DNA from: an uncultured Collinsella sp.
GTDB lineage: Bacteria > Actinomycetota > Coriobacteriia > Coriobacteriales > Coriobacteriaceae
NCBI GenBank assembly: GCA_959027945.1
Contig: CAUFRO010000001.1
Span: 62,001 to 126,000, forward strand
Direction: 5' to 3'
DNA length: 64,000 bases
In this document: positions 8,596 through 18,314 of the stretch, one piece after another
Layout: the number at the start of each line of letters is the position of its first letter
Position numbering within the stretch: the stretch's first letter is position 1
The notes under the pieces: model-generated
Told to the model about the DNA's origin: nothing
What the model saw: the letters and a program-made list of their open reading frames with translations, nothing else
The model's database searches: none
Translations under genes and position numbers: made by a program

Positions 8596-10731
8596 ATGGG
8601 GCGCAACAACAAGCATAAGCACGGTGCCCGCAACAAGCGTGGACCGGTGCGCAGCGAGCGCCGCCCGAGCCTGACCGGACGCGTGCAGCTCCATGAGCAC
8701 AGTGCCTATGTCATAACCGAGAACGGCGACTACAAGGTTATGGGTCGCGGTAAGCGCGAGATTATGGACGGCGATACCGTCGCCGTGAGCATTAAGAACA
8801 GCCCACATGGTGAGCGTCGTGCCGTGATTGAGGGAGTCGTCGAGCGCGCTGCCATCAGTGTGGTGGGCACGTACCAGACGGCCGGTCCGCTCGGCGTGAT
8901 CGAGCCACTCGATTCGCGTCTCAAGGCCGATTTCTTTATTTTGCCCGAGGACACCTCGGCCGAGCGCTTGGGCGTTCATCCCGGTGACGCTGTGGTCGCA
9001 CGCATTCTGACCTATCCGACGCGCTTGGAATCGGGCACGGTGACCATCGAGCGCCGCATTGGCGGCGATGATGCGCCCGACTTGGGCGTTCAGTATGTGA
9101 TGGCGCGTTATGGCTATACCGACAGCTATCCCGAGGCGGCGCTTGCCGAGGCCGAGGGCCTTTCGCTCGATGTGACCGCGGCGCTCAAAGATCCGCTTCG
9201 ACGCGATCTGCGCGACCGCTTTATCATCACGATCGACCCGGTCGACGCTCGCGACTTTGACGATGCCATTTCGCTGGAGCGCACGCCCGATGGCGGCTAT
9301 AAGCTGGGCGTCCACATCGCCGATGTCTCGCACTATGTGGCTTGGGACGGGCATATCGATCTTGAGGCGCGCCATCGCACGACATCGGTGTATCTGGCCG
9401 ATCGCGTGCTGCCCATGCTGCCCGAGCGCTTATCGAACGACCTGTGCTCGCTTCGTCCCGACGAGGACCGTCTGGCGTTTACCGTCGATATTGAACTCGA
9501 TGCGCGGGGCCGCGTTCGCCACTACGATCCCTATCCCAGTGTGATTCGCTCGCGCGTGCGCATGGACTACGACGGCGCCGAGGCGCTGTTGGTACGTGCC
9601 GGCGCGGTGGAGTATGGGGTGCTGGAGGGTGCCGCCGAGGATGTTGCAGCTGTAGAGACTTCGCGTGAGGAGGCACTCGAGCGCGGGCTTGCGTGCGAGG
9701 AGGCCGCCCGCGGCTACAACGTCGACCTCGGCGATTTCCTTGTCGCCGCCAACGAACTCGCCGAACTCCGCCGTCGTATTCGTCGCGCCCGCGGCTCAGT
9801 CGATTTTGACACGGCCGAGATTCGTGCTCTGTTGGATGAGGACGGAGTACCCGTGCAGATTGTGGCGCGTGAGCGTTCGTGCGCCACGTCGCTTATCGAG
9901 GAAGTCATGCTGCTCGCCAACGAGTGCGTTGCAGAGTGGCTGGCAGACCGTGATATAGAGGCCTGCTATCGCGTGCATGAGGATCCGAGCCCCGATAGCC
10001 TGCACGGTGCCGCCGTTGCGCTGGCGCAGCTAGGCATCATCGACGATCGCCGTGCTGCCGGTATTGCCCTAGGGAGCCCCGATGAGCTGCAGGCTGCAGT
10101 CGATGCTGCCGCCGGTACGGCCAACGCACCGCTCGTTAACACGCTGCTTCTGCGCAGCATGCAGCGCGCGCTGTACAAGCCGCGCAACGAGGGCCACTTT
10201 GCGCTCGCCGCGCCGTGCTACTGTCACTTTACGAGCCCCATCCGTCGCTACCCCGATCTGGTGGTGCACCGCGTGCTCAAGCTGCAGCTGGCATACGAGC
10301 GGCTGGGCGGCAAGGACGCCCTGGTCCGCACGCCGCGCCTGATCGGTAAGGGGCGCGAGTCGCTGCCGCGCATTCTGCCCCAGATTTGTCGTGCCTGCAG
10401 CGATGCCGAGCGCGCGGCCGACGCTGCCAGCCATGCGACGCAAAAGATCAAGATCGCTCAGTACTATGAGGATCGTCTGGGCGAGCGCTATGCCGGAACG
10501 GTCTCATGGGTCAGCAGTATGGGCCTGTTCGTACGCTTGGACCTGACACAGGTCGAAGGCTTGGTTTCGATCAAGAGCCTGGGCAACGAGTGGTTCGAGT
10601 TCGACGAGGATGCGCTTACGCTGACGGGCGCCGACACGGGGACTCGCTATGAACTGGGCCAGCGCGTGATTATCGAGGTCTCGCGCGTCAATACCACGCG
10701 CGGGCACTTGGACTTTAAGCTAATCCATTAG
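8596..10731 (+). CDS. rnr: Ribonuclease R
   Basis: A 711-residue 3'-5' exoribonuclease of the RNase II/R family, acting in RNA turnover and, with tmRNA/SmpB, on stalled messages. It has a basic N-terminus, cold-shock-like domains, the RNB catalytic core from about residue 200 with the acidic site DPVDARDFDDAIS, the CYCHFTSPIRRYPDLVVHR block near 540, and a C-terminal S1 domain (GERYAGTVSWVSSMGLFVRL). The start is preceded by AAGGAGGCGCC. smpB lies 8.5 kb downstream, but the two are not an operon here. Confidence 0.95.
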   Translation: MGRNNKHKHGARNKRGPVRSERRPSLTGRVQLHEHSAYVITENGDYKVMGRGKREIMDGDTVAVSIKNSPHGERRAVIEGVVERAAISVVGTYQTAGPLGVIEPLDSRLKADFFILPEDTSAERLGVHPGDAVVARILTYPTRLESGTVTIERRIGGDDAPDLGVQYVMARYGYTDSYPEAALAEAEGLSLDVTAALKDPLRRDLRDRFIITIDPVDARDFDDAISLERTPDGGYKLGVHIADVSHYVAWDGHIDLEARHRTTSVYLADRVLPMLPERLSNDLCSLRPDEDRLAFTVDIELDARGRVRHYDPYPSVIRSRVRMDYDGAEALLVRAGAVEYGVLEGAAEDVAAVETSREEALERGLACEEAARGYNVDLGDFLVAANELAELRRRIRRARGSVDFDTAEIRALLDEDGVPVQIVARERSCATSLIEEVMLLANECVAEWLADRDIEACYRVHEDPSPDSLHGAAVALAQLGIIDDRRAAGIALGSPDELQAAVDAAAGTANAPLVNTLLLRSMQRALYKPRNEGHFALAAPCYCHFTSPIRRYPDLVVHRVLKLQLAYERLGGKDALVRTPRLIGKGRESLPRILPQICRACSDAERAADAASHATQKIKIAQYYEDRLGERYAGTVSWVSSMGLFVRLDLTQVEGLVSIKSLGNEWFEFDEDALTLTGADTGTRYELGQRVIIEVSRVNTTRGHLDFKLIH

Positions 10732-10757
10732 CCAAATCACGACTCGTGGCGGGAGAA

Positions 10758-10792
10758 CGGAGGGCGGTCTTTCGGGGCCGCCCTCCGCGTTT
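10758..10792 (+). terminator. Terminator after rnr
   Basis: CGGAGGGCGG (10758-10767) and CCGCCCTCCG (10778-10787) form a perfect 10-base stem with a 10-base loop. The T run is short (GTTTGG). Confidence 0.65.
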
Positions 10793-10863
10793 GGATCGTG
10801 ACTACCTTGCCGTCTGCTCGGCTGCCCGCTTACCTGCTATTTGAGAGGTAAAACCTACCAAAA

Positions 10864-10890
10864 TAAACCTGTCCCTTTTTGGCAGGTTTA
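10864..10890. promoter_or_regulatory. Inverted repeat upstream of recombinase
   Basis: TAAACCTG (10864-10871) and CAGGTTTA (10883-10890) are 8-base arms with an 11-base spacer, ending 18 bases before the recombinase start. A second, shorter dyad GGTAAAACCTACC lies just upstream. This may be an operator or part of a recombination site; the sequence alone cannot tell. Confidence 0.35.
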
Positions 10891-10908
10891 CAAGAAAGCG
10901 GGGATGAG

Positions 10909-11514
10909 ATGGCGACGGTGTACGGTTATGCGCGGGTGAGCTCGCGCGATCAGAATCTGAACCGGCAGCTGGATGCGCTGGGCGCCTATGGCGTGGGCTC
11001 GGCGAATATTTATGCCGACCATGCGAGCGGCAAGGACTTCGACCGCCCGCGGTATCGCGAGCTGCTGCACGTCCTGGGAGACGGGGACGTGCTGGTGGTG
11101 CTTTCTATCGACCGACTTGGCCGTAATTACTCCGAGATTCTTGAGGAATGGCGACGCATTACCAAGGATCTCGGGGTTGCCATTGTGGTGTTGGACATGC
11201 CATTGCTTGACACGCGCGCTAGGGCCAGCGGCGCGCCGGATGTGACCAACACCCTGATTGCCGATATTGTGCTGCAACTGCTGAGCTACGTGGCGCAGGT
11301 GGAGCGCGAGAATATCCATCGGCGCCAGGCGGAGGGAATTGCAGCGGCGCGGGCGCGAGGGGTTCGTTTCGGTCGACCTCGCAAGCCGTGCCCTCCTCAG
11401 TTTGAGCTGGTGCGCGATAGCTATGAGGCAGGCGATATTACCCGCAGCCAGGCAGCAAAGTGCCTGGGCGTGTGCGTGGGGACGTTCGATCGCTGGATGC
11501 GCGAGGCGGGGTAG
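10909..11514 (+). CDS. Serine recombinase (resolvase/invertase family)
   Basis: A 201-residue small serine recombinase. The nucleophile motif YARVSSRDQNLNRQ is near residues 6-19 (Ser about 10). It also has the VLVVLSIDRLGRNY block near 65, the long E helix ending in AQVERENIHRRQAEGI (about 135), RFGRP, and a C-terminal Hin-like helix-turn-helix (GDITRSQAAKCLGVCVGTFDRW). It cuts and rejoins DNA at short sites via a Ser-DNA link. No transposase, invertible segment or paired sites are evident beside it, so it may be a stranded mobile-element gene or a domesticated one. Confidence 0.85.
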   Translation: MATVYGYARVSSRDQNLNRQLDALGAYGVGSANIYADHASGKDFDRPRYRELLHVLGDGDVLVVLSIDRLGRNYSEILEEWRRITKDLGVAIVVLDMPLLDTRARASGAPDVTNTLIADIVLQLLSYVAQVERENIHRRQAEGIAAARARGVRFGRPRKPCPPQFELVRDSYEAGDITRSQAAKCLGVCVGTFDRWMREAG

Positions 11515-11619
11515 GGGTTTGCGTCGCTTTGTCGCTTCCTGTTGCGATTCAAATTTTGATACGGTGACGATGCCATTTGGGGCTACACTCGCTGATATTC
11601 AAAAAAAGGAGGTAGGCCC

Positions 11620-12201
11620 TTGGCGCGCGTAAAACAAATAATCGGATGGACCGCAATTGTTCTGTTCGTTGCAACGCTGGCGGGCATCTGGGTGCTGACG
11701 GAGCAAAATGCGGTGGAGACGTCGTTGCTGAGCGAGTCTACCGCGCGTGTGGTGGAGGGCCAGGCTACGGGCGTTCAGGCTGTCGATGCCACGGGTGAAG
11801 CTCAGGCGGAGAACGGAATGACCGGGGGCACCGATTCGGCTGCCTCGAATGTCCGGTCTGGCCGACTTGCTTCCATTCGCATGTGGGTGGGCACGAACGT
11901 CCGTCGCGTTGCCCATACCGTAGAGTTTTTCTTCGTCGGATTATTCGCCTCCGTGGTCGTGGTTTGCTTTTCCAGGCGTCCGTGGAGCGTATGCTCCCGT
12001 TGCGTGCCCGTATTGCTCTTTTGCGCCGCCTGCTCCGTTGGCGATCAGGTACATAAGATCTTTGTTCCCGGCAGGCATTTCGACGTTATCGATTTAGGAT
12101 TCGATGCTGCGGGCTATGTCACCGCCATGCTGTTGGTATTGCTGGCAGCGGCGTTGGTGCGCCATGCGACTCGGCCGATCGGCGCCCATGCGAGGCGCTA
12201 G
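11620..12201 (+). CDS. VanZ-like membrane protein
   Basis: 193 residues with a first transmembrane helix (about 7-26) and a low-complexity Ala/Thr/Gly-rich loop (about 30-85). The VanZ-type core follows: HTVEFFFVGLFAS, a second and third helix, VGDQVHKIFVPGRHFDVIDLGFDAAGY, then a fourth helix. The Q-x-F-x-PGR and D-x2-x-D-x2-G pattern is diagnostic. VanZ was first seen with teicoplanin resistance, but most homologues have unknown roles and no resistance is implied. The start is TTG at 11620, fixed by a strong AAGGAGGT seven bases upstream. Confidence 0.75.
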   Translation: MARVKQIIGWTAIVLFVATLAGIWVLTEQNAVETSLLSESTARVVEGQATGVQAVDATGEAQAENGMTGGTDSAASNVRSGRLASIRMWVGTNVRRVAHTVEFFFVGLFASVVVVCFSRRPWSVCSRCVPVLLFCAACSVGDQVHKIFVPGRHFDVIDLGFDAAGYVTAMLLVLLAAALVRHATRPIGAHARR

Positions 12202-12282
12202 CCGGTAACAAACCCGTTTCTGATAATGCGACCTTGTTGAATTATTTTGTGTCGCGCGTATTTCCGAGCGGTCGGATTTGAG

Positions 12283-12309
12283 GGGCGAGCGGTAGAACGC
12301 TCGCCCTTT
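12283..12309 (+). terminator. Terminator between vanZ-like gene and mur operon
   Basis: GGGCGAGCG (12283-12291) pairs with CGCTCGCCC (12298-12306), followed by TTTG. Confidence 0.6.
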
Positions 12310-12331
12310 GTGCGCCACGATGCGGCACAAT

Positions 12332-12360
12332 GTACCGTAAAAGCTGTTTATATCCGGTAC
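12332..12360. promoter_or_regulatory. Candidate operator of the MurNAc operon
   Basis: GTACCG (12332-12337) and CGGTAC (12355-12360) form a dyad 46 bases before the RpiR/MurR-type gene. Placement suits autoregulation; no experimental consensus was compared. Confidence 0.3.
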
Positions 12361-12405
12361 GAATCGTTCGTTGGTCTTTAATTCTTCTCAACGGAGGTGT
12401 TTGGG

Positions 12406-13257
12406 ATGGCAAACGGATTGCTTTTGCGGCTTCGCGAGCGTGAGCTCAGCGCGAGCCCGGCGGAACGCAATGTCATCGCATATGTAAGCGCTCATCCGCA
12501 CGAGGTGGTCGGGCTGTCCGTCCGTGGTCTTGCCGATGCCACGTTCTCCTCGCCCTCGAGCATTTTGCGCTTTTGCAAGCGCTTGAGTTTTGCGGGCTAC
12601 AAGGAGTTCCAGCGCGAACTGATTGCCGAGCTGGCGCTCTTGGGTGACAAGAAAGACGTTGCCCTCGAGGACATCTCCATGGATGACAGCGTCGAACGTA
12701 TCGTGGGGAAGGTGATGAAAAGCAACGTGCGCACGATCGAAGCGACGGCGCGAACGCTCGATTACACCGTCTTGGAGCGATGTGCGGCCTATCTTAAGCG
12801 GGCACGCGCGGTCAATCTGTTCGGTATCGGTGCCTCTCGTTTGGTCGCGCACGATCTGGCGCAAAAGCTCATGCGTGTCGACAAAGAGTGCCATCTGTAC
12901 GACGACTGGCATGATCAGCTCTTGTGTGCCAAGAACATGCATGAGGGCGATATGGCAATCGCCTTTAGCTACTCGGGCTTGACGCAAGAGGTGCTGGACT
13001 GCACCGCCGAGGCCCAACGTCACAACTGTCCCGTTGTGGCCGTGACCAAAGTAGATGGATCATCCAAGCTTGCCACCATGGCCGATGCCGTGCTCGGCGT
13101 CGCAGCGAGTGAGCCCTTGGTCCGCAGCGGTGCCATGGCTTCGCGTATGGCTCAGCTTATGGTTGTCGATGCCCTGTACGCTGCTTACGTTGCCAGCGAC
13201 TACGAACGAGCGACGCATGTCATTAAGCAAAACTACATCGAGAAACAGGAAAGATGA
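12406..13257 (+). CDS. MurR/RpiR family transcriptional regulator
   Basis: 283 residues: an N-terminal helix-turn-helix of the RpiR family (about 1-80, with LADATFSSPSSILRFCKRLSFAGYKEF) and a C-terminal SIS sugar-phosphate domain (about 105-250, ARAVNLFGIGASRLVAHDL and GDMAIAFSYSGLTQEVLD). It should sense MurNAc-6-phosphate and control the operon it heads; the ligand is inferred from the next three genes. ATG at 12406 is chosen over a GTG at 12397 because GGAGGTG lies six bases upstream of it. Confidence 0.85.
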   Translation: MANGLLLRLRERELSASPAERNVIAYVSAHPHEVVGLSVRGLADATFSSPSSILRFCKRLSFAGYKEFQRELIAELALLGDKKDVALEDISMDDSVERIVGKVMKSNVRTIEATARTLDYTVLERCAAYLKRARAVNLFGIGASRLVAHDLAQKLMRVDKECHLYDDWHDQLLCAKNMHEGDMAIAFSYSGLTQEVLDCTAEAQRHNCPVVAVTKVDGSSKLATMADAVLGVAASEPLVRSGAMASRMAQLMVVDALYAAYVASDYERATHVIKQNYIEKQER

Positions 13258-13267
13258 GGTGAATGAA

Positions 13268-14191
<924 letters not shown>

Positions 14192-14248
14192 GTGCGCGGC
14201 GTGAGCTGATATGACATCCAGACGAGATACCCAATACAAGGAGGAGTT

Positions 14249-15679
14249 ATGACGAACAAAGAGCTGGCTCAAAAGCTGCTGGACCTTTTGGGCGGTAAAG
14301 ACAACGTGCTGGCAAACGCGGCGTGCATGACGCGCCTGCGCGTGACCGTCAAAGACACGGGCAGCGTCGACACGGAGGGCATTAAGGCACTCGACGGCGT
14401 GATGGGCCTGGTCGAGGACGACACGATGCAGATCGTGCTGGGGCCGGGCAAGGTGAATAAGGTGCTCGAAGAGTTCTCCAAGCTCACCGGCCTTGCGAAA
14501 GGCGTTGCTGACGAGAGCGTGGTTGACGCTGCGGCCACAAACAAGGCCGCGCAGAAGGCCAAGTACGAGTCCAAACCGGTTCAGGCCTTCCTTAAGAAGA
14601 TTTCCAACGTCTTCGTCGCTCTGCTTCCCGGCATCATTGCGGCTGGCCTCATTAACGGTATCTGCAACGTCATCAATGTCTCGACGGCGGGTGCGCTTGC
14701 GGGCGAGTGGTGGTATCAGGGCATTCGTTCCATGGGTTGGGCACTCTTCGCCTATCTGCCCATTTTGGTGGGCTATAACGCGGCGCGCGAGTTTGGTGGC
14801 TCCGCTGCACTGGGCGGTATCGCCGGCATGATGTGCATCGCCAACAGTGCCATGCCCCTGCTTGCGCCTGGCGCTGCTGATCCTGCCACTGCCATTCTGC
14901 TGCCGCTCACCAATGCGCAGTACAACCCCGCAGCGGGCGGTATGATCGCGGCTCTCATCGCTGGTGCGTTTTTCGCCTGGATGGAGCGTCAGATTCGCAA
15001 GGTCATGCCTAACGCGCTCGATACGTTCCTGTCCCCGCTGCTGGTGCTCATCATCGGCGCCTTTGCTCTGATGCTCGTCATCCAGCCGGTTGGCGCATGG
15101 CTGACGACTGCCATCTTTAGCGTTTTGACCTTTATCTTCGAGAAGCTGGGCGTCCTGGGTGGCTATATCCTGTCGGCAGGCTTCTTGCCGCTGGTTTCCG
15201 TCGGCCTGCATCAGGCGCTCACGCCGATCCACGCTATGCTCAACGATCCCGACGGTGCTACCAAGGGCATCAATTACTTGCTTCCCATCCTTATGATGGC
15301 TGGCGGCGGCCAGGTCGGTGCCGGTCTGGCGCTGTACTTTAAGACCAAGAACGCCAGGCTCAAGAAGTACGTCGCAGAGTCCATTCCCGTTGGAATCCTC
15401 GGTGTGGGCGAGCCTCTGATGTATGCCGTTACGCTGCCGCTCGTTCGTCCGTTTGTGACGGCCTGCCTGGGTGCCGGATTTGGCGGCGCGCTCGCGGCGC
15501 TGCTTCACATCGGCACGGTTTCTCAGGGCGTTTCCGGTCTGTTTGGCCTGCTGATCGTCGTTCCTGGCCAGCAGCTCGGCTACGTTGCCGCTATGCTGCT
15601 TGCCTATGCCGCCGGCTTTGTCCTGACGTGGTTCTTTGGCGTCGACGAGCAGAAGATCAACGAGTTCTTTGGCGAATAG
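14249..15679 (+). CDS. murP: PTS EIIBC, N-acetylmuramic acid-specific
   Basis: 476 residues: an N-terminal IIB domain with phospho-Cys26 in AACMTRLRVTV, a linker, then a IIC channel domain of about ten membrane segments. It contains GINYLLPILMMAGGGQVGAG and the GVGEPLMYAVTLPLVRPF motif. It imports and phosphorylates MurNAc to MurNAc-6-P, needing a IIA protein from elsewhere (no IIA domain here; the IIA gene at 44.7 kb is one candidate). It lies behind murQ with AAGGAGGAG as ribosome site. Specificity rests on operon context. Confidence 0.9.
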   Translation: MTNKELAQKLLDLLGGKDNVLANAACMTRLRVTVKDTGSVDTEGIKALDGVMGLVEDDTMQIVLGPGKVNKVLEEFSKLTGLAKGVADESVVDAAATNKAAQKAKYESKPVQAFLKKISNVFVALLPGIIAAGLINGICNVINVSTAGALAGEWWYQGIRSMGWALFAYLPILVGYNAAREFGGSAALGGIAGMMCIANSAMPLLAPGAADPATAILLPLTNAQYNPAAGGMIAALIAGAFFAWMERQIRKVMPNALDTFLSPLLVLIIGAFALMLVIQPVGAWLTTAIFSVLTFIFEKLGVLGGYILSAGFLPLVSVGLHQALTPIHAMLNDPDGATKGINYLLPILMMAGGGQVGAGLALYFKTKNARLKKYVAESIPVGILGVGEPLMYAVTLPLVRPFVTACLGAGFGGALAALLHIGTVSQGVSGLFGLLIVVPGQQLGYVAAMLLAYAAGFVLTWFFGVDEQKINEFFGE

Positions 15680-15746
15680 TTTGATATCGCGAGCCGTGTT
15701 GCTCAGGGCTCGCGGCGCGCGGCAGATTTCTTGATGCTATGGTTGT

Positions 15747-15779
15747 GCCGGCGGGGCTAACTGCTCCGCCGGCCTTTTT
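15747..15779 (+). terminator. Hairpin with T run between murP and mupG
   Basis: GCCGGCGGGGC (15747-15757) pairs with GCTCCGCCGGC (15763-15773, one G-U), then CTTTTT. A second stem (GCGAGCC/GGCTCGC, 15687-15711) lies before it. It could limit, rather than fully block, read-through into mupG. Confidence 0.75.
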
Positions 15780-15795
15780 AAAGGAGCGTTGAAAC

Positions 15796-16848
15796 GTGAA
15801 AACGGGTATTTCGATTTATCTTTCCAGCCCTCTGCAGGATATTGAGCGGACAATTGAGCGTGGTGCCGCGGCGGGTGCGCGCTATGCGTTCACCTCGCTG
15901 CATATTCCCGAGGATGGGGGAGCGGCGTATGCCGATAAGGTCCGTCATGTGCTGTCGCTGCTTTCCGCCCGCGGCATTGCGCTCATTGCCGATGTGGGGC
16001 CTCGCACGTGCGATTTGCTCGGGCTTGAGCGCATCGAGGACCTGCGCGATCTGGGGTTGGAATACCTTCGTTTGGACTATGGCTTTAGCGCCCAGCGGGT
16101 CGCGGAGCTGTCCGGTGTATTTCGCATTGTGGTCAATGCATCGACGGTGAGTTCTGATGAAATCGCATCGTGGCGTGAGGCCGGTGCCGATGTGACTCGT
16201 TTTGCCGCCTGCCACAATTTTTACCCCAAGCCTTATACCGGTTTAGCTCTGGAGGACATTGCTCGGGTGAATCTTCGTCTTGCGGCGCTTGGATTCGAAA
16301 TCATGGCTTTTGTGCCGGGTGATGCCAACGTTCGCGGGCCGGTATTCGAGGGACTGCCGACGGTCGAGGCACAGCGCGGTCGCGCGTCAAAGGTTGCTCT
16401 CAATATGCTTGAGCTTGCACATGGCGCCGATTGCGACATTGTGTTGGCCGGCGACCCCGATCTTTCCGATGCGGGCTGGACGCAGTTTGCTCATGTTTCC
16501 GCCGGATACGTGGACCTGCAATGCGAGCTTGAGCCCGGTTATGCCTATGTACGTGGGCAGATTCATCACGACCGACCCGATTCGAGCACCCTCATCTTTA
16601 GGTCTCAGGAGTCGCGTACGACGCTTAAGCCGGATTCCGTGCCGATGGATGCCGGTGCCGGCCTGTCACGAAAGACGGGGTCGATCGCTGTGAGCAATAG
16701 CGGCTATGGGCGCTACGAAGGCGAGCTTGAGATTGCGCGGGTCGATCTTCCCGGTGACGAGCGCATGAACGTTGCGGGCCATATCACGCCCGAGGCAATG
16801 GAGCTGCTGCCGTTCATCAAACGCGGATTCGGAGTACGGTTCGTTTAG
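15796..16848 (+). CDS. mupG: MupG family 6-phospho-N-acetylmuramidase (DUF871)
   Basis: 350 residues with an N-terminal TIM-barrel part (MKTGISIYLSS … FTSLHIPEDG … LIADVGPRTCDLLG … LRLDYGFS) and a C-terminal beta-rich domain ending in LLPFIKRGFGVRFV. MupG enzymes cleave MurNAc-6-P-GlcNAc, letting the cell salvage peptidoglycan disaccharide. Presence beside murQ, murP and an RpiR regulator repeats the Gram-positive mupG-murQ-murP-murR set in a different order. The start follows AAGGAGCGTTGAAAC. Confidence 0.85.
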   Translation: MKTGISIYLSSPLQDIERTIERGAAAGARYAFTSLHIPEDGGAAYADKVRHVLSLLSARGIALIADVGPRTCDLLGLERIEDLRDLGLEYLRLDYGFSAQRVAELSGVFRIVVNASTVSSDEIASWREAGADVTRFAACHNFYPKPYTGLALEDIARVNLRLAALGFEIMAFVPGDANVRGPVFEGLPTVEAQRGRASKVALNMLELAHGADCDIVLAGDPDLSDAGWTQFAHVSAGYVDLQCELEPGYAYVRGQIHHDRPDSSTLIFRSQESRTTLKPDSVPMDAGAGLSRKTGSIAVSNSGYGRYEGELEIARVDLPGDERMNVAGHITPEAMELLPFIKRGFGVRFV

Positions 16849-16940
16849 CGTGTGACCCGTGGGCTACAATTGGCCCATCATGCGAAGGCGCCTCGTGTGG
16901 CGTGTGCCTGCGTTGGCCGATCTATATTCGGAGGATTTCC

Positions 16941-17300
16941 ATGACCGTACTGTTTGTTGAATATCCCAAGTGCTCGACCTGTAAGAAGGCCAAGGCATGG
17001 CTGGACGAACACGGGGTAGAGTATATCGACCGCGATATCGTTTTGGATAATCCCACGGCTGATGAGCTTGCGACCTGGATTGCTCGTTCGGGGCTGCCGG
17101 TGCGGCGCTTCTTTAATTCGTCGGGCATGAAATATCGAGAGCTGGGCCTGAAGGCGCGTCTGGATGCGGGCATGACGGATCGGGAGTGCTACGAGCTGCT
17201 GGCGACCGACGGCATGCTGGTCAAGCGTCCGCTGCTGGTGGGCGACGACTTTGCGATTCCCGGCTTTAGGGAATCGGCTTGGGCCGAGGCGTTGCTGTAG
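16941..17300 (+). CDS. ArsC/Spx family thioredoxin-fold protein
   Basis: 119 residues with the CxxC motif in VEYPKCSTCKKAKAWLDEHG, the RFFNSSGMKYRELGL segment and LVKRPLLVGDD, which place it in the arsenate reductase-like (YffB/Spx) group. Members are glutaredoxin-like reductases or RNA polymerase-binding redox sensors; nothing here decides between them. No ars genes are adjacent. The start at 16941 follows GGAGGATTTCC. Confidence 0.8.
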   Translation: MTVLFVEYPKCSTCKKAKAWLDEHGVEYIDRDIVLDNPTADELATWIARSGLPVRRFFNSSGMKYRELGLKARLDAGMTDRECYELLATDGMLVKRPLLVGDDFAIPGFRESAWAEALL

Positions 17301-17372
17301 CGGCTGCGGAAAGTGCGACCCGTTTTGAGTGCTCAGGGTGGGACGTGTTTTCCATCGGCGGGCTCGCTCGGC

Positions 17373-17783
17373 TCAATCCTTGAGCTGCGCCCATTCGTGC
17401 GGATCGTAGACCTTTACGTGCTTGTTGGGCTTGCCGCTCCAGTACTCCTCGTCCATAAAGGGCAGATATGCCTGAACGCCGGGGCAGATAAAGGGGATCC
17501 GCTGCTGTTGCAGTCGCTCGCGCTGGCGCTGCTCCAGGTGCGCCTCGGATATGACGGTCGGCATACCGGACAGCTCGACGAGGCTTGCCTGGATTCGCTT
17601 AAGGTCGGGGAGTCCCGCGTGCCATGACATCCGCATGATCAAAAAGGATGCACGGCGGTATTTTGCCTGCATCACCGTGATGGCGGGGCGCAGAGTGGGA
17701 TGGATTTTGTCCCGTTCGGGCCAAAGGTCAGCAGTGATCTCGAGGCCCAGGGTCTCCCATAGGTAATCAAGCTCTTCGTCCAT
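17373..17783 (-). CDS. Hypothetical protein, MarR-regulator-like fragment?
   Basis: 136 residues, soluble, with no signal or membrane segment. The central RIPFICPGVQAYLPFMDEEYW resembles the VPGKQxYLPFL element found in some actinobacterial proteins annotated as MarR-type regulators, but no helix-turn-helix is visible. It may be a distinct small family or a reduced relative. Transcribed towards the ArsC-like gene; flanking gaps hold no repeat. The ribosome site is weak (GAGG at about 7 bases). Confidence 0.6.
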   Translation of the reverse strand: MDEELDYLWETLGLEITADLWPERDKIHPTLRPAITVMQAKYRRASFLIMRMSWHAGLPDLKRIQASLVELSGMPTVISEAHLEQRQRERLQQQRIPFICPGVQAYLPFMDEEYWSGKPNKHVKVYDPHEWAQLKD

Positions 17784-18049
17784 GGCGCCTCGATATCTAC
17801 GTGATCATTGATACTTCGATTGTGTTGCCTGGTGCTATCGTTTTCGCGGTAGAATCTGCCAACGGTTGACGGCTACCGCTCGCGGCGTTTTGCCCTTCGT
17901 GTGCAGCGGTCGACTTCACAGGTCCTTCACGTGTTGGCCGTATTTGACTGAATTTCAAAAAAGTCAAAATTGGGGCTTGCGTCACGGCCGGACTTCCCGT
18001 ATATTTCTTTCTTGCGCAAAGGCACAGCCGAGCGCAGCGATGCAGTCAT

Positions 18050-18123
18050 TGGGATGTCGTCTAATGGCAGGACAGCGGATTCTGGTTCCGTCAATGGGGG
18101 TTCGACTCCCTCCATCCCAGCCA
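18050..18123 (+). tRNA. tRNA-Gln (CTG)
   Basis: Full cloverleaf: acceptor TGGGATG/CATCCCA, D arm, anticodon loop TTCTGGT (CTG), T arm GGGGGTTCGACTCCC and an encoded CCA at 18121-18123. Confidence 0.95.
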
Positions 18124-18140
18124 TTGCATTTGCTACATAT

Positions 18141-18217
18141 GGCCCGTTCGTCTAGCGGTTTAGGACGCCGCCCTCTCAAGGCGGAGATCACCAGTTCGAA
18201 TCTGGTACGGGCTACCA
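18141..18217 (+). tRNA. tRNA-Glu (CTC)
   Basis: Acceptor GGCCCGT/ACGGGCT (closing G-U pair), anticodon stem CCGCC/GGCGG with loop CTCTCAA (anticodon CTC), T loop TTCGAAT and an encoded CCA. 17 bases behind tRNA-Gln, so probably one transcript. Confidence 0.95.
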
Positions 18218-18227
18218 AAATTGAACG

Positions 18228-18256
18228 CCCGGGCCTCGTAAGAGACCCGGGTTTTG
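18228..18256 (+). terminator. Terminator of tRNA pair
   Basis: CCCGGG (18228-18233, extended by CTC/GAG) pairs with CCCGGG (18246-18251), followed by TTTT. Confidence 0.8.
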
Positions 18257-18314
18257 TGTATTGACCGATATTTAAGGCGCGCGTTGAGTCTGCCGCCCGG
18301 ACCGAGGAGTTGTC

